From: an uncultured Prevotella sp.
Lineage (GTDB): Bacteria > Bacteroidota > Bacteroidia > Bacteroidales > Bacteroidaceae
Assembly: GCA_900545525.1 (NCBI GenBank)
Contig: UQZX01000004.1
Span: 62,001-126,000 of the forward strand
Direction: 5' to 3'
Length of the DNA stretch: 64,000 nt
Shown here piece after piece: positions 8,075 through 17,171 of this stretch (position 1 is the stretch's first letter; every line of letters begins with the position of its first letter). The translations under genes were made by a program, and so were the position numbers. The notes under the pieces are model-generated. The model saw only the letters and a program-made list of their open reading frames with translations, was not told the origin of the DNA and searched no databases.

Positions 8075-9325
8075 TCAGCAGGTTATTTCATTAGACTTAG
8101 GCTTGTTTCTCTCATACTCCTCACGCTCGCCCTCAAGCTCCAGTTTGCGGAACAGTTTGTTCCAGTAGTAGTTGTTGGCACGCACACGGGCTTTGTGCAT
8201 CTTGCAGATGGCTGTGCTCCTTTGGAATATGGTATCCGTATCGGCAGCGTCGTAGTTCTCGCCTTGACACCACGCACAGCCGCTTGCCACCTCGCAGTCC
8301 ATGCACTCCTGCGGAGACTGCGTGCAGCGGTCGAGCGTGAGGAATGGACGCAGCCTGTTCTTGTCTATGCCATCATGTACGTTACCGATAACCCACGCTT
8401 TCTTGTCACGCAGAGAATACTGCGCGAAACGAGTACAGGGATAGAAAATACCATTAGCATCTACAGCCAACATACGTCCGGCTCCACACCAGTTGTTATT
8501 CTCCAACACCTTGTCCATGGGCTTGCCTATGCTCTCAGAAAAGAAAGAGCAGGCGTAGTCCTTGTAATATCCGCCGTCAATGATTGCGTCAGCCAGCTGC
8601 ATAAGCTGCTCCTCAAGCAACGCGTCGTCACCGTCCTTCCACACGTTCTCGAACACGCAGTTGATATTTACCTCATGGATGCCGAGGGAGTATAGGTGCA
8701 GTACGCTCTCGCATATATACGGGAGGTCGGCACTGCTTATCGTAACCTTTGTCCCGGCACTGGGAAACTGTTCAAGCCACAGGGGGATGTTCTTCACGAC
8801 GTCGTCGTATGAGCCGCGCTCATCTTTTGGCTTCGGCATAATACCCTGTTCCATTTCCGGTGTTTTCCAAATACGGTTCATGTCGTGCTTGCGGCGTGTA
8901 CCGTCGATGGTGATGCCGATGGACAGATGTTCGCGGTTCTTCTTTATAAAGTTTTGCACCTTTTCCGTATGATAGTTAATACCATTCGTAGAGAAAGAAA
9001 AGCGGTAGGAGTTAAACCAGTGATGGTTTCTCTTGAACATCTCCGTTTTCAGATAGTCGCATATCCTGTCTATCAGGTCAATCTCAAGGAACGGCTCGCC
9101 GCCGATGAAGTCCCAAATGACACTTTCTTCCTTAAAATCGTCCTCATGTCCCAGAATGTAGTCTATAGCCTGCTTTGCCACTTCCCATGACATGCGCTCT
9201 TTTGTGTTTTTGCCCACGAGATAGCAATATTTGCAGGCAAGCTGGCAGTCCTTTGTCACGATGAATGTGATGCTCTTCGCAAGTTCTCCCCTCCATTCAG
9301 AAGACTTCGTTTTTAAGTTTTTCAT
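8075..9325 (-). CDS. Radical SAM/SPASM peptide maturase, CXXX-repeat target family
   Basis: The 416-residue protein carries the radical SAM motif CQLACKYC (CxxxCxxC) near residue 32, and a C-terminal SPASM domain with PCTRF near residue 297 and the cysteine set CMDCEVASGCAWC. SPASM domains bind extra Fe-S clusters and are common in enzymes that modify ribosomal peptides. The substrate is presumably the CXXX peptide encoded 68 nt upstream. Likely products are thioether or other cysteine-based links, but the chemistry is not shown by the sequence. It is the second gene of the operon. Confidence 0.88.
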   Translation of the reverse strand: MKNLKTKSSEWRGELAKSITFIVTKDCQLACKYCYLVGKNTKERMSWEVAKQAIDYILGHEDDFKEESVIWDFIGGEPFLEIDLIDRICDYLKTEMFKRNHHWFNSYRFSFSTNGINYHTEKVQNFIKKNREHLSIGITIDGTRRKHDMNRIWKTPEMEQGIMPKPKDERGSYDDVVKNIPLWLEQFPSAGTKVTISSADLPYICESVLHLYSLGIHEVNINCVFENVWKDGDDALLEEQLMQLADAIIDGGYYKDYACSFFSESIGKPMDKVLENNNWCGAGRMLAVDANGIFYPCTRFAQYSLRDKKAWVIGNVHDGIDKNRLRPFLTLDRCTQSPQECMDCEVASGCAWCQGENYDAADTDTIFQRSTAICKMHKARVRANNYYWNKLFRKLELEGEREEYERNKPKSNEITC

Positions 9326-9343
9326 AAAAGTAAATTAACAGAT

Positions 9344-9379
9344 GGAATAAGGCATGACAGCGGTTATCAAGCCTTATCC
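9344..9379 (-). promoter_or_regulatory. Hairpin between RiPP precursor and maturase genes
   Basis: GG-A-ATAAGGC (9344-9353) pairs with GCCTTAT-CC (9371-9379): nine pairs with a one-base bulge and a 17-nt loop. It lies just after the precursor stop codon. Such hairpins often lower downstream expression so that precursor exceeds enzyme. There is no strong U-run, so partial attenuation or an RNA-processing/stability role is more likely than full termination. Confidence 0.45.
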
Positions 9380-9393
9380 CGAATCCAGTTTGT

Positions 9394-9705
9394 TTAACGG
9401 GAACTATGACCACAGCCATACGCACATGTTCCTGTACAGGTTCCGCTGCAATGATTCAGACAGGTTCCACGACATGATCCCTGACAAGAAGCATTGCAAG
9501 TTGTGTAACATGAACCTCTACAATTCCCGAGGCAACTTGCGCTGCAACCATAACGGCATCCCATAGGGGATTCTTCCGCAGCCTTCATAATAGCAGGCGT
9601 ACCAGCCAGAACGATAGCGCCAAGAATGGGCAATGCGCCTTTGGCTGCTTTTTTGAAGAACTCTCTCCTGGACTGAAGTTCCTCCCTTTCTTTCTTCCCT
9701 CTCAT
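9394..9705 (-). CDS. CXXX-repeat RiPP precursor with twin-arginine signal
   Basis: The precursor has 103 residues. Residues 12-18 read SRREFFK, a very good twin-arginine motif, followed by a hydrophobic stretch (GALPILGAIVLAGTPAIM) and a small-residue cleavage region near residues 41-45. From residue 50 to 98 there is a cysteine at exactly every fourth position (13 cysteines); the three residues between are small or polar, such as SAS, RGS, SGT. The last five residues are GHSSR. This is the target family of the adjacent radical SAM maturase. The mature product is presumably modified in the cytoplasm and then exported folded by the nearby TatAC. The start is the only ATG ahead of the RR motif in a suitable position. 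Confidence 0.9.
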   Translation of the reverse strand: MRGKKEREELQSRREFFKKAAKGALPILGAIVLAGTPAIMKAAEESPMGCRYGCSASCLGNCRGSCYTTCNASCQGSCRGTCLNHCSGTCTGTCAYGCGHSSR

Positions 9706-9775
9706 AAGAATTAGAATAGATACCTATCGACCTCCAAGCTTCGGTGTGAATAAAAGATTTATTGATGAACTATAC

Positions 9776-9870
9776 AAAAAAGCGTGGAGATCCGTGCCTG
9801 TTGCCCGTCCCACACTCTGAGGCTTCTCGCATTGCCCATCTTAGTTGAACGAGCAACGCGAAACCCACGC
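9776..9870 (-). ncRNA. Structured RNA / leader ending in a U-run, upstream of the CXXX precursor
   Basis: On the minus strand GCGTGG (9870-9865) pairs with CCACGC (9787-9782), which is directly followed by six U residues (9781-9776), as in an intrinsic terminator. Inside, GTTGC (9857-9853) can pair with GCAAC (9804-9800) or, with G-U pairs, with GGCAAT (9836-9831), so alternative folds are possible. It ends 71 nt before the precursor start. It could be an attenuator or riboswitch for the RiPP operon, or a separate small RNA. It does not match any riboswitch I can name. Confidence 0.5.
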
Positions 9871-10220
9871 CGATGAGTTTATATAATTATCCTTACACTC
9901 CAAACATCAAGCTCTTTATTATACGGATATAATAAAGGAATGACATACGAATATAAGGATGCCTATAAAAACATCCCATGAGCATCTACCGTTGCCATGT
10001 TCCGACTAAGATTGAAATTTTGCGAGAATTTCAGAGTGTCAAGAACAAAGCGCTTAGCAAACGCCTTCTATATATAGTGACTCCCGCCCCACCCATTTGC
10101 CGCTGTATGTACGATAAGACGTCCATAAGCCCGGCGTGAGAAAGAACTCAAACTTTTATGAAAGACTTTTGCGGACACGTCCGCCATGCCTTACGAAGCA
10201 TGAGACTTCGGAAATCGATG

Positions 10221-10228
10221 CAAAAATA
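10221..10228 (-). promoter_or_regulatory. Putative -7 box for the CXXX operon leader (TATTTTTG)
   Basis: TATTTTTG on the minus strand is a perfect TAnnTTTG. No such box lies closer to the precursor gene, so transcription from here would give a 5' untranslated leader of about 500 nt that includes the structured element. Within the leader, GCGGAC/GTCCGC at 10171-10184 forms a further hairpin. No TTTG is found at -33. Confidence 0.4.
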
Positions 10229-10429
10229 ATGAATTATTTTATAAATACATTAAAAAGAAATAATAATTTGACAAAACTTCTTTGCAGCAATGATATATTG
10301 CCACATTATAAAATCAAAATGTAACATTTTCAGAGATAATCATGACTTTTTGAAAACTAAAAAGACTCAAGGGAAAAGAGTATTCTACGTGTTAACGGAT
10401 GTGAAAGCTGGGCTATGCTTCAGCAAAAA

Positions 10430-10600
10430 GACATGATTTAAGGTGTAAGACATGCCACTTTGCATCACAAAACACGGCACTTTACACTCCTTTCTATGGC
10501 TTTTTACGCTCCAATATGCCGCATTTTATAGTGAAAAGTGGCGTATTTCAGGTAAAATAACGCCATTTTCGGGTGCTTTATATGTGCAGCATACTGCACA
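10430..10600. repeat. Non-coding repeat region with TGCCnnTTT/AACACGGCA words
   Basis: This is the rest of the gap between the nuo terminator and the RiPP leader. It holds short degenerate words such as CACAAAACACGGCACTTT, TGCCGCATTTTA and AACGCCATTTT spaced about 30-40 nt apart. The same style of sequence is seen at 35700-35830 and 63600-63800. No gene is visible from 10240 to 10778. Confidence 0.5.
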
Positions 10601-10777
10601 AAACGATATATATAAATCATAAATATCTTATATACAGCATATTAAAGTTGCACACTCATACATGCCGATTTTACCCTCCAAGAGTCTGAAATTTTTATTT
10701 CTCGCTTTCTCAGAGAGTCATATAATATCAAGAAGAAAGTAAAATGCGGTAATAAGTTACACTCTTATATAAACAAA

Positions 10778-10812
10778 CATCCCGCAAGACAGATGTCTCT
10801 GCCTGCGGGATG
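10778..10812 (-). terminator. Intrinsic terminator of the nuo operon
   Basis: CATCCCGCA (10778-10786) pairs with TGCGGGATG (10804-10812); the inner AGACA/TGTCT can extend the fold. On the minus strand it follows the nuoN stop by 30 nt and is followed by TTTGTTTATAT. Confidence 0.8.
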
Positions 10813-10841
10813 CAACGTATATTATTATTTTAAACGGCTCT

Positions 10842-12281
10842 TTATGAAGCCATTGCTATCCAGTCGTAAACACAGCTGCATACGCCAAAGAGGGCGATGC
10901 CTGCCGTACATATTGCCAGTGCCAGCTTTGTGTTGCAGTCGCTCTTGAACGTGGGAAGAGCCTTGTCGCTGTCTTTTATGTACATCGCCTTGACGATGAG
11001 CAGATAGTAGTAAAGGCTTATCACCGTGTTTATAAGTGCTATGAACACCACTGCGTATGCTGCCACAGACCCTTGCTGTGCCGCTGCCATGAAGATGAAG
11101 AACTTGCTGAACATTCCTGCGAACGGAGGTATACCGGCAAGAGAGAAGAGGGCAAGCGTCATAAGGAACGCCAGCTTGGGGTTTGTCCTGTAGAAACCGT
11201 TATAGGCATCCATGTCCGTAACACCGCCGTTGTTCTCCTCAACCACGCTGATTACCGAGAATACTGCCATGTTTGCCACAACATATACAAGCACGTAATA
11301 TGACAGTGCTGTCACTCCGGCCGCACTGTTGCCGATAACCGCCAGCATTATATATCCTGCCTGTGATATGGAGCTGAAAGCCATGAAGCGCTTCAACTCA
11401 CTCTGACGGATGGCAAAGAGGTTGGCAATGGTGATACTGAGCACTATTACTATGTAAAGCATATTTGTCCAGTATTCTGTTAGCGGCGCAAAGACCTTCA
11501 TAAGTATTGCCATAAGGGTAAATGCCGCTGCTCCCTTGGATATTACGCTAAGATAACCGGTTACGGTTGTAGGTGCTCCCTGATAGGTGTCTGCTGTCCA
11601 GAAGTGGAAAGGCACAAGCGAAATCTTGAAGCCCAACCCGCTGAAGAAGAACACCATGCCCATGATGCACATCGTAAGGTTGCCGGTTCCTGCTGCAAGC
11701 AGTTTGGCAACATCGTCAAAATAGAGTGTGCCCACCGAACCGTAAAGGAACGATATGCCATAAAGCATCACGCCGCTCGAGAAGGTGGCAGTAAGGATGA
11801 ACTTGGCAGCAGCCTCTGCCGAATGATGACGGTATTTGTCGAGTGCCACAAGGCATGCCATCGGCACCGATGCCATTTCCAGACCTATGAAGAATAGCAG
11901 GAAGTGTCCGGCAGACATCATCATGTTCATACCAAGCAGTGTAGAAACCACCAGCTCATAAAACTCTCCCTCCTTGAAGCTTGTATCAGGACGGCTGAGC
12001 CAGTTGCGGCTCTGTATCAATACAATAAGAGTGCCGGCAGCAAGGATTGTCTTCATGACGTTGGCAGAAGGCGATGTAACATACATTCCGCCAAATGCCG
12101 ACACTGCATCGGTCTGCACAAAGCTTACAAGCACCTGTGCGAGCATGAGGAGGCATACAAGCGGATTGAACCACCTGCGTTCTTTCCTGCCTGCCGAAAC
12201 GAAGTCGGCTACAAAAACGATAACAAGGACAGCCATAAGCGTGGCCTCGGGAATCATATTTAGGAATTGACTGTAATTCAT
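10842..12281 (-). CDS. nuoN: NADH-quinone oxidoreductase subunit N
   Basis: The 479-residue, highly hydrophobic protein is one of the three antiporter-like proton-pumping subunits of complex I. The discontinuous-helix region GLGFKISLVPFHFWTADTYQG and the segment FMAFSSISQAGYIMLAVIG are characteristic. It is the last gene of the nuo operon and is followed by a strong terminator. It starts MNYSQFLNMIPEATLMAVLV, giving the first membrane helix at once. Confidence 0.95.
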   Translation of the reverse strand: MNYSQFLNMIPEATLMAVLVIVFVADFVSAGRKERRWFNPLVCLLMLAQVLVSFVQTDAVSAFGGMYVTSPSANVMKTILAAGTLIVLIQSRNWLSRPDTSFKEGEFYELVVSTLLGMNMMMSAGHFLLFFIGLEMASVPMACLVALDKYRHHSAEAAAKFILTATFSSGVMLYGISFLYGSVGTLYFDDVAKLLAAGTGNLTMCIMGMVFFFSGLGFKISLVPFHFWTADTYQGAPTTVTGYLSVISKGAAAFTLMAILMKVFAPLTEYWTNMLYIVIVLSITIANLFAIRQSELKRFMAFSSISQAGYIMLAVIGNSAAGVTALSYYVLVYVVANMAVFSVISVVEENNGGVTDMDAYNGFYRTNPKLAFLMTLALFSLAGIPPFAGMFSKFFIFMAAAQQGSVAAYAVVFIALINTVISLYYYLLIVKAMYIKDSDKALPTFKSDCNTKLALAICTAGIALFGVCSCVYDWIAMAS

Positions 12282-12331
12282 TGTTGAAAAATTAAATTAT
12301 ATTATGCAGTCTGTATTTAACTCATTAATCG

Positions 12332-13813
12332 TTACAGGATGTTCTGGAGTATCGGTCCGACAGCATCACCGATGACATTGCTTGCCCACAGCGGCGCAAG
12401 TCCAAGGCCAGCAACGCAGAAGATGAGGCAGCAAACAGAGAAACGCTCATCCCATGTGGCATCGGTAAGTGTTTCATAATGCGGGTCGGCAACCTTCTGG
12501 AAAAGTATCTTGCCCACAACACGCAGAATGTAAACTGCCGTAACAACTATACTTGTACATGCAATGATTGTTGCCGTGCGGTGGAATGTGTCGGCATTCT
12601 CAAACGAACCGACAAAGATTGTCATCTCTGCAATGAAGCCCGAGAAGCCCGGCAGACCAAGGTTTGCAAGACCGGCTATGACATAGCCTACACTCAAGAA
12701 AGGCATAATCTTCATCAAACCGCCCAGCTTGCGTATGTCACGAGTGTGCGTACGACCGTAAATCATACCTATCAAGGCAAAGAAGAGAGCTGTCATAAGT
12801 CCGTGCGAAAGCATCTGCAGTATGGCACCGGTACATGCCGTGCGTGTCATCATGAGCAAGGCAAAGAGCACCAGTCCGCAGTGGGAAACCGAAGAATAGG
12901 CGTTTATATACTTCAAGTCGGTCTGCACACATGCCGAAAGGGCACCATATACAACGGATATCGTGGTAAGTATAAGGAATATCCAGCTGAGTTCACGGGC
13001 AGCCTCGGGCAGCAGGAACATTGCAACACGGAAACATCCGTAGCCTCCAAGCTTCATAAGCACACCGGCATGAAGCATTGACACGGCAGTAGGTGCCGAA
13101 GCATGACCGTCGGGACTCCAAGTATGGAACGGGAAAAGCGCGCCAAGAACACCGAATCCGATAAAGATAAACGGGAAGAAAACCTTCTGCACTTCAACCG
13201 GAATATTGTGCTTTGCAGCTATTTCAAGCACATTCATGGTTTCTGCGCCACTGAAGAAATAGATGCCGAGGATACCGAGGATAAGAAGAGCCGAGCCTCC
13301 CATCAACATCAATGTAAGCTTCATTGCGGCATATTCCTTGTTGCCGCTGCCCCATACACCTATAAGCAGGTACATCGGGATAAGCGCAACCTCATAAAAC
13401 ACGAACATAGTGAATAGGTCGATGCTTATGAAGAAACCGTAAACCCCGGTGCTAAGTAATGTGAACCAAAGGAAATACTCTTTTGTCATAGGCTTCAACT
13501 GCCATGAAGCAAAAGTTCCGGTAAAAACGATGATGCTTGAAAGAAGCAGCATCACGACAGATATACCGTCTACTCCCACAGAATAGGCTATGTTAAGCGG
13601 CTTAAACCATGGAACTGAATATGTAAACAACATGGCATCGGTGTTGCCTGCGCCACGCATCTGTACAAATGTGACTGTAAGCCAGACTGACAGCAGGAGC
13701 AGACATGTGGAACCTGCCACCATCACGCCACGTACCTGATTAAGGTTGCGCGACAACCACAAGCCGAGCAACATCAGTACGGGAATTACAACGAATAAAC
13801 TTAATATACTCAT
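12332..13813 (-). CDS. nuoM: NADH-quinone oxidoreductase subunit M
   Basis: The 493-residue membrane protein is an antiporter-like subunit of complex I with about 14 helices. Key segments are FYEVALIPMYLLIGVWG, FPFHTWSPDGHASAPTAVSM and AYSSVSHCGLVLF, containing the conserved glutamate and lysine of the proton channel. It lies 7 nt after nuoL and about 50 nt before nuoN on the same strand. Confidence 0.95.
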   Translation of the reverse strand: MSILSLFVVIPVLMLLGLWLSRNLNQVRGVMVAGSTCLLLLSVWLTVTFVQMRGAGNTDAMLFTYSVPWFKPLNIAYSVGVDGISVVMLLLSSIIVFTGTFASWQLKPMTKEYFLWFTLLSTGVYGFFISIDLFTMFVFYEVALIPMYLLIGVWGSGNKEYAAMKLTLMLMGGSALLILGILGIYFFSGAETMNVLEIAAKHNIPVEVQKVFFPFIFIGFGVLGALFPFHTWSPDGHASAPTAVSMLHAGVLMKLGGYGCFRVAMFLLPEAARELSWIFLILTTISVVYGALSACVQTDLKYINAYSSVSHCGLVLFALLMMTRTACTGAILQMLSHGLMTALFFALIGMIYGRTHTRDIRKLGGLMKIMPFLSVGYVIAGLANLGLPGFSGFIAEMTIFVGSFENADTFHRTATIIACTSIVVTAVYILRVVGKILFQKVADPHYETLTDATWDERFSVCCLIFCVAGLGLAPLWASNVIGDAVGPILQNIL

Positions 13814-13820
13814 CTTATTA

Positions 13821-15779
13821 TTATATGCAAAGTAATACTAATGTTAATGCCACTGCTCCTGACAGGAACCATACCGCATAATGACGAACGTCGCCGCTCT
13901 GCCACCCGCGCATGCTCTCGCCACCCTCGTTTGCGCCCCATGCAAGGAAGTCGAACGTTCCGTCAACCACATGACGGTCGAACCATGCAATGGGAGTTGA
14001 AACCAGCCGGAATATGATTTTATGTGTAACAAACATATAGACCTCGTCCATATAGAAGCGCTTGTAAGCCGCGCGGTGAAGTTTCGGGAAACGGCGGTAA
14101 AGCATATCGGCAACAGGCTGCTTTTCACCTTTATATATATAGGTGGCAAGGGCAATGCTGATAACTGCTATAACACACGACGTAACAGCAACCTGCGTAT
14201 CGAGGTGTATCTGATAATCCTGTCCGCTTGCACTTACAAATGAGCCGAAGTTCACAGCCCAACCGCATGTAATGGTTATCACAGAAAGTATAATAAGGGG
14301 TATCGTCATTGTGAGCGGAGCCTCATGTGGAGTGTGCGCCGCATGCAGTTCCTTGTTTTCCGTGCCCCAGAATATACCGTAATACAGACGGAACATATAG
14401 AAAGCCGTCATTGCCGCAATGCCTGTCATAATCCATCCCACAACAGGACTATATGCAAAGCATGCCGTTATAATCTCGTCTTTTGAGAAAAATCCTGAGA
14501 AAGGAGGAATTCCCGATATTGCAAGACATGAGATAAGGAACGTGATGTGTGTAACAGGCATGTACTTGCGCAACCCTCCCATTGCCGACATCTCATTAGA
14601 GTGTACGGCATGGATTATACATCCGGCACCAAGGAACAGACATGCCTTGAACATGGCATGTGTGAACAGGTGGAACATAGAAGCCATATAGCCAAGTTGC
14701 GCATGATTGTCGAGCACAGCCTCATGACCGGGCAGGCAAACACCCAAAGCCACCATCATGAATGCAATCTGTGATATCGTAGAGAATGCAAGAACACGCT
14801 TGATGTCGCTCTGCGCACATGCAACAGCGGCTGCATAGAAGGCCGTGAACACGCCTACATATACCACAATGCTCATCTGCTCCGGAGCGTATTCTATCCA
14901 CAACGGGAACATACGTGCTATCTGGAACACACCGGCAACAACCATGGTTGCGGCATGTATGAGGGCACTGACAGGTGTAGGACCTTCCATGGCATCGGGC
15001 AACCATATATGCAACGGGAACATGGCACTCTTACCTGCACCGCCGATAAACATCAGCACAAGGGCTGTAGGTATGATGAAACCACCAGCTGCAACAGCCT
15101 TGACAACATCAACCGGGATGAAAGGCGCAGCGCCGTTACCCATAACGATGTCTCCCGCGAACGAGAAACTGAACGAGTTAGTATAATAACCGAACAGCAA
15201 TATACCGATGAGGAAGAACATATCGGCAAAGCGCGTCACGATAAATGCCTTCTTAGAGGCTGCAACCGCTGCATGCAGAGGATAGTAGAAGCCGATGAGG
15301 AGGTATGAACTTACACCTACAAGCTCCCAGAATAGATACATCTGGAAGATGTTTGTAGCAACAACAAGTCCGAGCATCGACATCGTAAACAAACTGAGGA
15401 AAGCATAATAACGCTGAAATCCCTTCTCGCCGTGCATGTATCCAAAAGAATAGATATGCACCATAAGGCTGACCGTAGAGATAACGATGAGCATCATCAC
15501 CGATATCGGGTCGAGCAATATACCGAGGTCGAAATTAAGCGCGCCCAATGGCAACCACGTAAAGTTGTATGGCACCAAAGTGGCAAAGGTGCCGTCGGCA
15601 CCACGCCCTGCCGTGAAATAGCAGAAAGCCGTATAATAAGAGAGCACGGTAACGATACCAAGCGAAGTGGTGCCGATAAGCCCTGCAACCTTATGAGACA
15701 TCTTCATGCCGGCAAGTCCCAACACCACGAATGTGAGAGCAGGCAGCAGAAGTATCAAAAATACAAAACTATAATCCAT
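13821..15779 (-). CDS. nuoL: NADH-quinone oxidoreductase subunit L
   Basis: The 652-residue protein is the largest antiporter-like subunit. It has the antiporter core (WELVGVSSYLLIGFYYP, MFPLHIWLPDAMEGPTPVSA, AFSTISQIAFMMVALG) and a longer C-terminal part with the lateral helix, which distinguishes NuoL from M and N. The length is usual. It lies 10 nt downstream of nuoK. Confidence 0.95.
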   Translation of the reverse strand: MDYSFVFLILLLPALTFVVLGLAGMKMSHKVAGLIGTTSLGIVTVLSYYTAFCYFTAGRGADGTFATLVPYNFTWLPLGALNFDLGILLDPISVMMLIVISTVSLMVHIYSFGYMHGEKGFQRYYAFLSLFTMSMLGLVVATNIFQMYLFWELVGVSSYLLIGFYYPLHAAVAASKKAFIVTRFADMFFLIGILLFGYYTNSFSFSFAGDIVMGNGAAPFIPVDVVKAVAAGGFIIPTALVLMFIGGAGKSAMFPLHIWLPDAMEGPTPVSALIHAATMVVAGVFQIARMFPLWIEYAPEQMSIVVYVGVFTAFYAAAVACAQSDIKRVLAFSTISQIAFMMVALGVCLPGHEAVLDNHAQLGYMASMFHLFTHAMFKACLFLGAGCIIHAVHSNEMSAMGGLRKYMPVTHITFLISCLAISGIPPFSGFFSKDEIITACFAYSPVVGWIMTGIAAMTAFYMFRLYYGIFWGTENKELHAAHTPHEAPLTMTIPLIILSVITITCGWAVNFGSFVSASGQDYQIHLDTQVAVTSCVIAVISIALATYIYKGEKQPVADMLYRRFPKLHRAAYKRFYMDEVYMFVTHKIIFRLVSTPIAWFDRHVVDGTFDFLAWGANEGGESMRGWQSGDVRHYAVWFLSGAVALTLVLLCI

Positions 15780-15789
15780 AATCCAATAA

Positions 15790-16098
15790 TTAATTTTTCA
15801 TGTTTTCAATACTGTTCACCTGATCGCTGTGGTAATTGCGGTAAACATTTATAATAATAGCTATAGCCACTGCCGATTCTGCCGCACTTACACCAATACT
15901 GAACAGTGTGAAGAAGAAACCTTCAAACTGACCTGGGAAAAGAATGCGGTTGAAAGCAGCAAAGTTTATGTCTACAGAGTTGAGAATAAGCTCCACGGAA
16001 ATAAGCATGGCTATCAAATTACGGCGCGTTATAAAGCCAAATACACCGATAAAGAACAACAGTGCGGAAAGCACAAAGAAACATTCTACTGGTACCAT
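15790..16098 (-). CDS. nuoK: NADH-quinone oxidoreductase subunit K
   Basis: The 102-residue protein has three membrane helices. The family segment RRNLIAMLISVELILNSVDI holds the conserved membrane glutamate, and ESAVAIAIIINVYRN holds the second. It starts MVPVECFFVLSALLFFIGVFG. Seven nt separate it from nuoJ. Confidence 0.95.
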   Translation of the reverse strand: MVPVECFFVLSALLFFIGVFGFITRRNLIAMLISVELILNSVDINFAAFNRILFPGQFEGFFFTLFSIGVSAAESAVAIAIIINVYRNYHSDQVNSIENMKN

Positions 16099-16105
16099 AC
16101 TTATA

Positions 16106-16618
16106 TTACTCCTTTCTTGAAATTACTATTCCACCTATTATACATGCCAGCAGGAACACCGAAATAAACTCGAACGGGAGTACATACTGGTATTTCTCCG
16201 ACCCCATGAGCGCCGTTCCGACTGTTTTCATCGGCACTTCGACATCAGCCATCTGTGCCGACATGTCAATAAACTTGTTCTTAAGGAACACGCCAATAAC
16301 CGTAACCAGACCTATGAGCGTTATAAGCGCGTATGAAACAAAACGTCCTGGCTTGACACGCTCTGTAAGCCCCTGAAGAGTACGCTTGCTTACAAGCTGT
16401 ATCGCAAAGATGTAAATCATCGTGACACCTCCGGCATATATGCTTATCTGAGCCGCCCCAAGGAACGTATAGTCAAGCAGGAAATAAAGTCCGGCAACAC
16501 CAAAGAGCACAAAAAGCAAGAATGTCGCCGCACGCATAATCCTCGTTGTAGTGACACACATCACCGCCGAACCTAGGATAACAACGGCAAGAACTGCAAA
16601 TACTATCAAATTAGCCAT
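16106..16618 (-). CDS. nuoJ: NADH-quinone oxidoreductase subunit J
   Basis: The 170-residue protein has about five membrane helices. LDYTFLGAAQISIYAGGVTM is the conserved helix of NuoJ with its pi-bulge region. It lies between nuoI and nuoK as usual for the operon. Confidence 0.94.
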   Translation of the reverse strand: MANLIVFAVLAVVILGSAVMCVTTTRIMRAATFLLFVLFGVAGLYFLLDYTFLGAAQISIYAGGVTMIYIFAIQLVSKRTLQGLTERVKPGRFVSYALITLIGLVTVIGVFLKNKFIDMSAQMADVEVPMKTVGTALMGSEKYQYVLPFEFISVFLLACIIGGIVISRKE

Positions 16619-16633
16619 ATAATGTAATCCTCC

Positions 16634-17158
16634 TTATTTTGTACCTGTATTGAATTTACCTATCTCCATGTCAGCACCACCTTCTATAAGTTCAGGAAGC
16701 ACAGGCTCGAACTTCTCCTTGTCAAGGTGCAGCACGAGGGAGTCTCTGCTGAAAGTGGAGTTCTCAAACTCGTTCACAAACTTTATGGCGTCTTGAGGAC
16801 AAACATTTACACAAAGCTGGCAGAACATACACTCACCGAGGTCGTACTGATAGTCAACGAGCTTGCGCTTTTTCTTTCCGTCAACCTCCACCATTTCCGA
16901 CTTTATCGTTATAGTTCCGTTGGGACATGCCTTCTCACAAAGCGTACATGCAATACACTTGTTGTTTCCCTCCGCATCCTGCGGCATGATGAGCCTTCCG
17001 CGGTGGCGGCTTGCAACATGCAGCACAGTCTTGCGGTTTTCAGGATACTGCTCTGTCACCTTAGGCGTGAAATATTCGCGCCAGGTAACCCCCAGTCCGG
17101 TAAGGAGCGACTTAACCGCATCCTTTATACCTCCGAAATATGATTGATTATTTTCCAT
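16634..17158 (-). CDS. nuoI: NADH-quinone oxidoreductase subunit I (two 4Fe-4S ferredoxin)
   Basis: The 174-residue peripheral subunit has two ferredoxin motifs, CIACTLCEKACP and CMFCQLCVNVCP, which bind clusters N6a and N6b that pass electrons towards NuoB. The spacer between the motifs (about 40 residues with a KKRK basic run) is slightly longer than in many NuoI proteins. The gene is 13 nt after nuoH. Confidence 0.95.
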   Translation of the reverse strand: MENNQSYFGGIKDAVKSLLTGLGVTWREYFTPKVTEQYPENRKTVLHVASRHRGRLIMPQDAEGNNKCIACTLCEKACPNGTITIKSEMVEVDGKKKRKLVDYQYDLGECMFCQLCVNVCPQDAIKFVNEFENSTFSRDSLVLHLDKEKFEPVLPELIEGGADMEIGKFNTGTK

Positions 17159-17171
17159 TTTCCAATATCAT

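Noticed and set aside
9394..9566. Plus-strand frame with several cysteines across the RiPP precursor
   Set aside because: It is the reverse reading of the CXXX repeat; the minus strand has signal, repeat and operon context.
9776..9870. Structured RNA as 6S RNA, tmRNA or RNase P RNA
   Set aside because: Too short and lacking the tag or conserved cores of tmRNA and RNase P. A 6S-like bulged hairpin is possible in outline, but nothing specific supports it, so it is left unnamed.
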